Origin: Macquaria australasica
Lineage: Eukaryota > Chordata > Actinopteri > Centrarchiformes > Percichthyidae
Length of the DNA stretch: 64,000 bases
Assembly (NCBI GenBank): GCA_005408345.1
Contig: SEMN01000229.1
Coordinates: forward strand, 248,001-312,000
Direction of reading: 5' to 3'
Position 1 is the stretch's first letter; every line of letters begins with the position of its first letter. Position numbers and translations under genes: made by a program. Under the pieces are notes generated by a model. It saw only the letters and a program-made list of their open reading frames with translations. It was not told the origin of the DNA and did not search any database. Positions 58,038 to 64,000 of the stretch are shown here, piece after piece.

Positions 58038-61000
58038 GATATTTCTTCCCTGAGCGAATTCATCAGCTTTGGCTGCTGTGTGAACCGTCTGCTTCGCTCG
58101 GCTTGTGCACTGGAATGAAGCACCCGACTGTGGAGGAATAACGGGAGAGCTGAGAGAGAGAGAGAGAGAGAGACCGGGGGGCACCAGCAGGAGGAGGGGT
58201 TACGGTTAAAGCAGCTGCATTGAAAAAAAAAATGTCTACCGTGACAATCATTTAATGTCATATTTATTAGCAAAATAAAATCCTTGACTGTTTAAAACAA
58301 GGGTGCATTTTTAACATTTCCTTTCACTTCCCACAGCAGTCTGTATTTATCGCATCTCCTATCGGCACAGTTAAGGCAGCATACCAAACGATCTTCTCTT
58401 CCAGACACTTGATTGAACACATTTTTGGGATAAAGATAGAATAATAGGATATTTTTGGAGTAGTTTGCGCAACATTTTGACATTTATCTTCACTTGCAAT
58501 GTGTTCAAGGCTTTACAAGCCTTAAATTAATGGCTTGATTGTCAAGTTGGTCTTTTATTTTATTTTTATTTTACATTTTCTTATTCTTTTTTTTTCTTCT
58601 TTTGTGTTGCAGCGTGTCACTGCCTTTCCTTTCCTGGGACTCCCAGCTCATGTACAAGACATGGACGCACAGCGCCTCCCTGCGGGTCGCTCCGTTTCGA
58701 TGCAAAGGAGAAATGAAGTTTCTGCTGAGTTTTTTCTTTTTTGTTTTGTTTTGCTTTGTTTAAAACAATTTTCTCTTCAACTGCGTAACTTAGAAATATT
58801 AAAACATTTCGAAAGAGCTCCGGTGGACACTGGTCACCCCCCTCCCATTTAAATAGCACCTCGCCCGTTTTGAGATTTTCTGTAAGCACGAAAAGTGACA
58901 TCATCCCATCAAATGCGTTTATATTCTGGACTTCGTTTAAAAAATTATATGGATGAATAAAATATGCAATCTAAGACTATAATTTGAATAATGTGTTCAT
59001 GAAACATAAACGTTTTCCACTAACTTCGATTTAACAGCCCATGGCATCGAAGTTTTCTGTTAAATTTAAAGTAATAACAAAGCTGAGAAACTTTCCAGGA
59101 CGCGGCACTTTTTCTTGAGTTGAACATATAACTGCACAGTTGTTTAAATCGCTTGTTTGTGTTTATAATACAGCGAGACATTTAACTCAATCGGTCCGGC
59201 AAAAGGCAGCAGGCAGTGTTTTTTCCCCCCTGCAGGATTATAGACATGCAATCTACTTTTCCTCTTCCTTGGACAAGTTGAAGAAGGGGGGATCTGTCAC
59301 GACCAGGCTTTTACAGCCTTTCTCCTCAATCTCTCTGCCTTTACACTCGTTTTATTGTATCAGTAAGTGCTTCAGTGTCTTCTCAAAACAGCACTAAACA
59401 AAGTTAAGGAATCCGCCAAGAAAATATACATTACAGTACAAACGGCAAGCCTTAATATACGTTTTATTTACAGAAAAAATACTTTTGCTTCATTCACATT
59501 TTTCAGTTTTAGGGGAGCATTATATTGCTTTAAATGAACGGAAATAGCCATTTGGTCACTTAAATAAAATCCTGTGATCTGTGGGAGAATTACGGGACTG
59601 CTGACAAAACAAAAGCCTACAGTAAATCAGCACACAGGTTCTAGGCACACCCTGGTGTATAGGGAATATTTCAATAATATTGACACTTACTTAAATGCTG
59701 AGTAATATTTTGTCCAATTTGCTTTGTTTCATTTAGTAATATCCAACTGATGCATTTCATTAAGTCAGACGTATATAACAAAGCCAGAGATGACAGGCGC
59801 AGTTCTGCTTGGCAGTCAGCATTCATACTAGGCTGCTAAATAGCAGAAGTCGATTGCATGATTAATTATGTTGAATATTGATGTGTTCTCTGCTGGATTT
59901 GGAGCTAAGAAATAAACGGAAAGCCCAACACCTCTCTTCAAGTAAAGTTATTAAAGTTAATGTAAGGGATTTGCAGTATATTGTCAGGCTGCTTCTACTT
60001 TGTAACTTTATTCTGTATGCAAAGAATAACAATTATGTTAATACAATGGAATTTGTCGCCTATTCTGCAAGACATCTTTTAGGTGTGTTTTGAGGAAACT
60101 AGACCTGTGAAATGTCAAAGTGGAGCCAAATGACTGGTCTGTTAGTGTAAAGTTGAAAGGTGATTGGATGCCATTTCCTGAGAGGCGCAAGCAGACAGAT
60201 GTGCCTGTGTGTTCTGTCGTGTGTCTCTCTGTTTTATGTGTCAGTGTTGCCACTGTCACAAAGTTGGCTGCTAATAAATAGTTTTAAAAGATAATCTTGT
60301 GCCATTTGGCTAATTTGTGTAACTTATTTTCACCCAAACTACCACTTCATCTCCTGAATTAAATCTTTGAGAATTATTTTTTTTCTTTCCAAACTATATG
60401 TGAAATGGAAGACATGTTGATTTTCATTAGGAAGGCATATTGCCAGTACTTTGATTTCACTGATCAAAAACAGACAATGATATTGTAAACCAGTGTATTG
60501 TGGTCCCCCAGATAATTCAAGTGTTGTTGATATGTTGTAATTCTGCTTTCAGAGTGTTAGGATTAAATTGGCTGAAATGTTCCAACACTTGTAGAACTGC
60601 TTTAAATCTCACCGTTTACTTCATTTATTTTTGTTGTTCAGGATTTTGGAGCGACCACTTGGCTGATATCAGAGAGGAAAACTAAGGTTCCTGGATGTGC
60701 ACAAAAAAACTCTTCAAAGTTTTCCAGCTTGGTGTTACAAGCCAACTTGTCAAAGGGATGTTTTCATTTTGTGCTCCTCCAAGTCTGAAAACTACTTTTA
60801 TGTTTGCATAATATGATATATTTTTTCAGAAGGCTATAAAGATGATAAGAATAACATTTTATGAAGAAAACTACTGATCCACACTGTTCTTATTGTGAAT
60901 AGAGGTCAGCTAGACCAAAATCGACCAAAATACTAAATGAAACAATAACCACTGTTGGTAGTCTAAACAGTACATTTGCAACATTTCCTTTAAACAACTG

Positions 61001-62199
61001 TCTGTTTTGCCCCCATGATTATTATTGCTGTTGTTGGATGCTGGTGCTATATACAGGGTATTGCTGCACAATTGTACATTTTTACAACAATACCATGTTT
61101 TTAACAGTGCTTTGCTGTTGGTGTTGTATACAGGCTGTTGATGTAAATATCTTCCTTTTGAAATTTGAAATTTTAAAATTTTTAATTCTAAAATAAACTT
61201 TTTTTGTTTTCTGTGATTGATTTTACAGTTACATTGTCAAAAAAATTCCATGCAAAGAAATGATTATTATTTCTTGTTTGTTTTCATTATATGTTCTATG
61301 GTGAATAATTTTAGCATTTTGGTTTTGATGTGTTAAAATACTCATAAACTAGAAGCAAAGGGAAAAAAGGGCATTAAAGGCTCCCTCAGACTTAGTCAAG
61401 GTATTTTGCGGGGTCGGTCTCTCTGACACAAAATTTGTCTGATTCCCATACGAATTCCTGTGTACCTCACAACGACAAAGTCGGTTTGAAAGGAAAATCA
61501 TTTTATAAGTGAAGCGACGTGGGTAAGAGGATCTGTGGCGGCTTCAAAGGAGACTGTCTCGTTTGTTGCCAAAACCACTGAAGCCCCAGCTCTCCTGCCT
61601 GGTCGCCATTAAAGGGCAACCAGAAGCACTCTGAGTTCACGACCACCTCTGTTACTTCTATACGCTTGTGGCTGCTCTTAAAAGGAAATGAGGTAGAAAG
61701 ACTTTAGAGCAACTTTGCTAAGAAAAGAAAACATAGATTTTACAGATTCTGGTCTGGAGTCTGTTACACCTTAGAAGGTCTCCCCCAGAAGATCAGAAAG
61801 CAAAAAATCTTGGTCTATGATAAACAAAAGATTACCAGGGCTAAGTCTCAGAGAATTCCTGAACCCCCGACTGTTTGCCAATGTAAAAAATAAGTGTGTC
61901 AAACCATAAATATGGGCTTTTTATAAACCAACACACTTGGTGGGGGGGGGACTTTTTTCCAATGACTGGAACGTCCACATTAATAAATCAATGGTTGTGT
62001 ACTTTATAGCTATGGTTGGGTTTTTACAAAACGTATGGAGCAGGTTTATTTTTCTATGTTTTATAGTGTGTGTCATGTGGGTCCGGTTTGACGGTTGAGA
62101 GTTTTCTCGTCTATGAATGGCAGCAGTAAAACTGTATAAACAGCCTTGTTGTTATATAATGACTGCAACGGGTCAAGATTAGTGCTGAAAACACCCACC

Positions 62200-62244
<45 letters not shown>
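62200..62244. repeat. CA microsatellite
   Basis: (CA)n of about 45 bp in the upstream flank. Confidence 0.95.
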
Positions 62245-62245
<1 letters not shown>

Positions 62246-62751
62246 GAGCTTATTTCTGGAGACGTTGCATTGATATTTATTTTCCTGGAGTCTTACCATA
62301 ACCATTACCCATAACCAAAACATGCCTGACCCTAACCATTGCCTTTACCTTTACTCTATAATCTAACCCCAATGAGGATAAGATGATATTTTAGCTGTCC
62401 CTGAATGCAACTGCTCTGAAACCAAATTGAGGACACCAATTTTGACCTGAAGCAGAGGCTGATCTGGTTTGGAGTCCACAATTTGTTCCAAATGCAACTT
62501 AAACACATACACACACATACTGTATGCAAACACGGAGAAATGGTCCACTAAGTTCTCTTGAGAAGCACCTGGCGCACATTAGAAACTCAATAAGTAAAGT
62601 GGCAGACATTTTACTGCCATATGGAAATTTCTCAAGCTTACACCTACTGCGCCCTCGCCAGACCCTTGCTAACCTCATCCATCCTTCCTCCCACTCATCT
62701 CATGCCAGGATATCAGTGTCTCTACTTTCTCTCTTAAAACACAACACGTAG

Positions 62752-63077
62752 ACACACACACACACACACACAAACATAGACCCAAGACTTTTCTGACACA
62801 CACTAAACTTCTCTAACCTTTCCTCCCTCACAAATCACATGCCCGGACGCAAGCACAAACACACACAGTCACCCCCTCTAGCATGCATAAAACTCAGTCA
62901 GACTTCACACACACACACACATACACACACACACACACCCTGTAGCTCTTATGTCTGGGTATGGTCTAATAGCAGCACTAATGTGATGTGAGTGTGAGGG
63001 GATCGCTTTACTCTGGCAATATTAAGGGAATGGTGAGCCGTTGGTATGTTAGAGTGTCTTTTGACGTGTCTGTGTGT

Positions 63078-63108
<31 letters not shown>

Positions 63109-63116
63109 AGTGAGTG
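62752..63116. repeat. Cluster of CA and GT microsatellites
   Basis: (CA)n at 62752-62772 and 62906-62938, then (GT)n with GA interruptions at 63066-63116, in the upstream flank. Confidence 0.9.
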
Positions 63117-64000
63117 AACAGGCACAAAGTACTGGTAGTGCTGGTGGAGGAGGAATTGGTGGTGGGTGGCTCTGGAGAATCTCACAAGGGCTCAAAGCTG
63201 GAATCCAGGCAGAGAAGAGGTGCATGTGTGTGTGTGGGAGAGAGGGGGGGGGCTGTTTACAAGAGTTTTGGAGGTGGGGAGGGGTAGGGGTCTAATCCTG
63301 AAGGCCTTCACCACTGACTGAGCACTTAACACAGGATCACAAATGCAGCCCCAACTGAACCCCCTCAAGACCACCATCATCCACCCTCCTCTACACACAC
63401 CAGCACAAACACACACACACCCAACACCACATCCACTGTCTTGCCTCCAGCTAAGGTCCTGCCACGGTAAATCAGCACCTCCTTGCCAACCCCCCACCCC
63501 CTCACCCCCCTCTTCCCTTACCACCACCAACACCCCAACGTCTGCCACAACCAGCTACTGTCTGTCTCTGGTGAGTATCTATCACCTTTCAGCACCTTCT
63601 CTACCTAACAGAGAAAAGATATACTCCACTGTCTCAGCTGACTGCAGATTTATGACTCAACCCGACCCCGCTGTCTTTGTGCCGACAGACAGACAGACAG
63701 GCAGGCATTTAGACAGGCAGGCAGTCATAGATAGACGCAGTCATACACGTATGAGTATCACGGTGTCACGCTGACAAACAGCCTGAGCATGGAAATTACA
63801 CGCTGTGTGGACAAAAAGTGAGAGAAATAACCACTATGACAGGATTACGTAGAGAACATGAACAGAAACAGACAGTTTCAGGTATGGAGGTTGACTTGGT
63901 GGATAAGTGACTATATTTGCTTTAAACTTCAACTGAGGTTCAGTTCCTGACTTCGGTGGAAGCTTGTAACTGTAAATAAAGATTTTAAGCCCCTTATCCT

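Larger units (their letters stand above)
58040..64000. other. Upstream flank of ephb3, no gene seen
   Basis: About 6 kb of AT-rich sequence with no open frame that matches a known protein on either strand. A GA repeat lies at about 58155-58172. The outer part (62.2-63.8 kb) is rich in CA/GT repeats with a CAGA tetranucleotide run at about 63684-63702. A TCF/LEF-like pair near 60449-60470 and a high-complexity block near 59745-59880 are discussed under findings. Confidence 0.75.

Noticed and set aside
1..64000. A novel multi-gene or defence-type system.
   Set aside because: Only one gene is supported, and it belongs to a well-known receptor family; nothing else shows coherent coding or operon-like organisation.

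Overview
The window is vertebrate genomic DNA, most likely from a teleost fish. It holds one recognisable gene: an EphB3-type receptor tyrosine kinase (ephb3) on the minus strand, interrupted by introns. The fish assignment rests on CA/GT-rich microsatellites every few kb, short fish-style SINE remnants, a hAT-type terminal fragment, and a protein very close to but distinct from mammalian EPHB3. Teleosts often keep two ephb3 copies (a and b), and I cannot tell which one this is.

Fifteen coding exons can be placed at base resolution. All have GT donors and AG acceptors, and the reading frame stays open throughout (2837 nt, 945 codons plus 2 nt). Exon 1 (signal peptide) is at 57376-57439. A 30.4-kb first intron follows, then exon 2 at 26933-26997 and exons 3-15 down to 1689. 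The protein order is signal peptide, ephrin-binding domain, cysteine-rich/EGF-like region, two fibronectin III domains, one membrane segment, a juxtamembrane region with two conserved tyrosines, a kinase domain with all catalytic motifs, and the start of a SAM domain. The final exon (rest of SAM and the C-terminal PDZ-binding tail) is not in the window and must lie beyond base 1, so the gene is cut by the window edge and not broken.

Region by region: 1-1688 is part of the last intron. 1689-26997 holds exons 15 to 2 with introns of 0.26-4.6 kb. 26998-57375 is intron 1, which has no coding exon I can support but many microsatellites, a few transposon or SINE fragments, and several high-complexity AT-motif-rich blocks that look like enhancers. 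57440 to about 58040 is the probable 5' leader and core promoter. 58040-64000 is upstream flank with no gene seen.

The most interesting non-coding structure is the 5' leader. On the transcript strand it carries eight GGG tracts in 44 nt (a strong G-quadruplex candidate) and short upstream ORFs. One of these ends exactly on the first ATG of the receptor, just before a second in-frame ATG in much better context. Together they suggest translational control of receptor level. Other points are a perfect 23-bp inverted repeat in intron 13 and candidate enhancers with CDX-, TCF/LEF- and homeodomain-like sites. I found no evidence of a novel multi-gene system.
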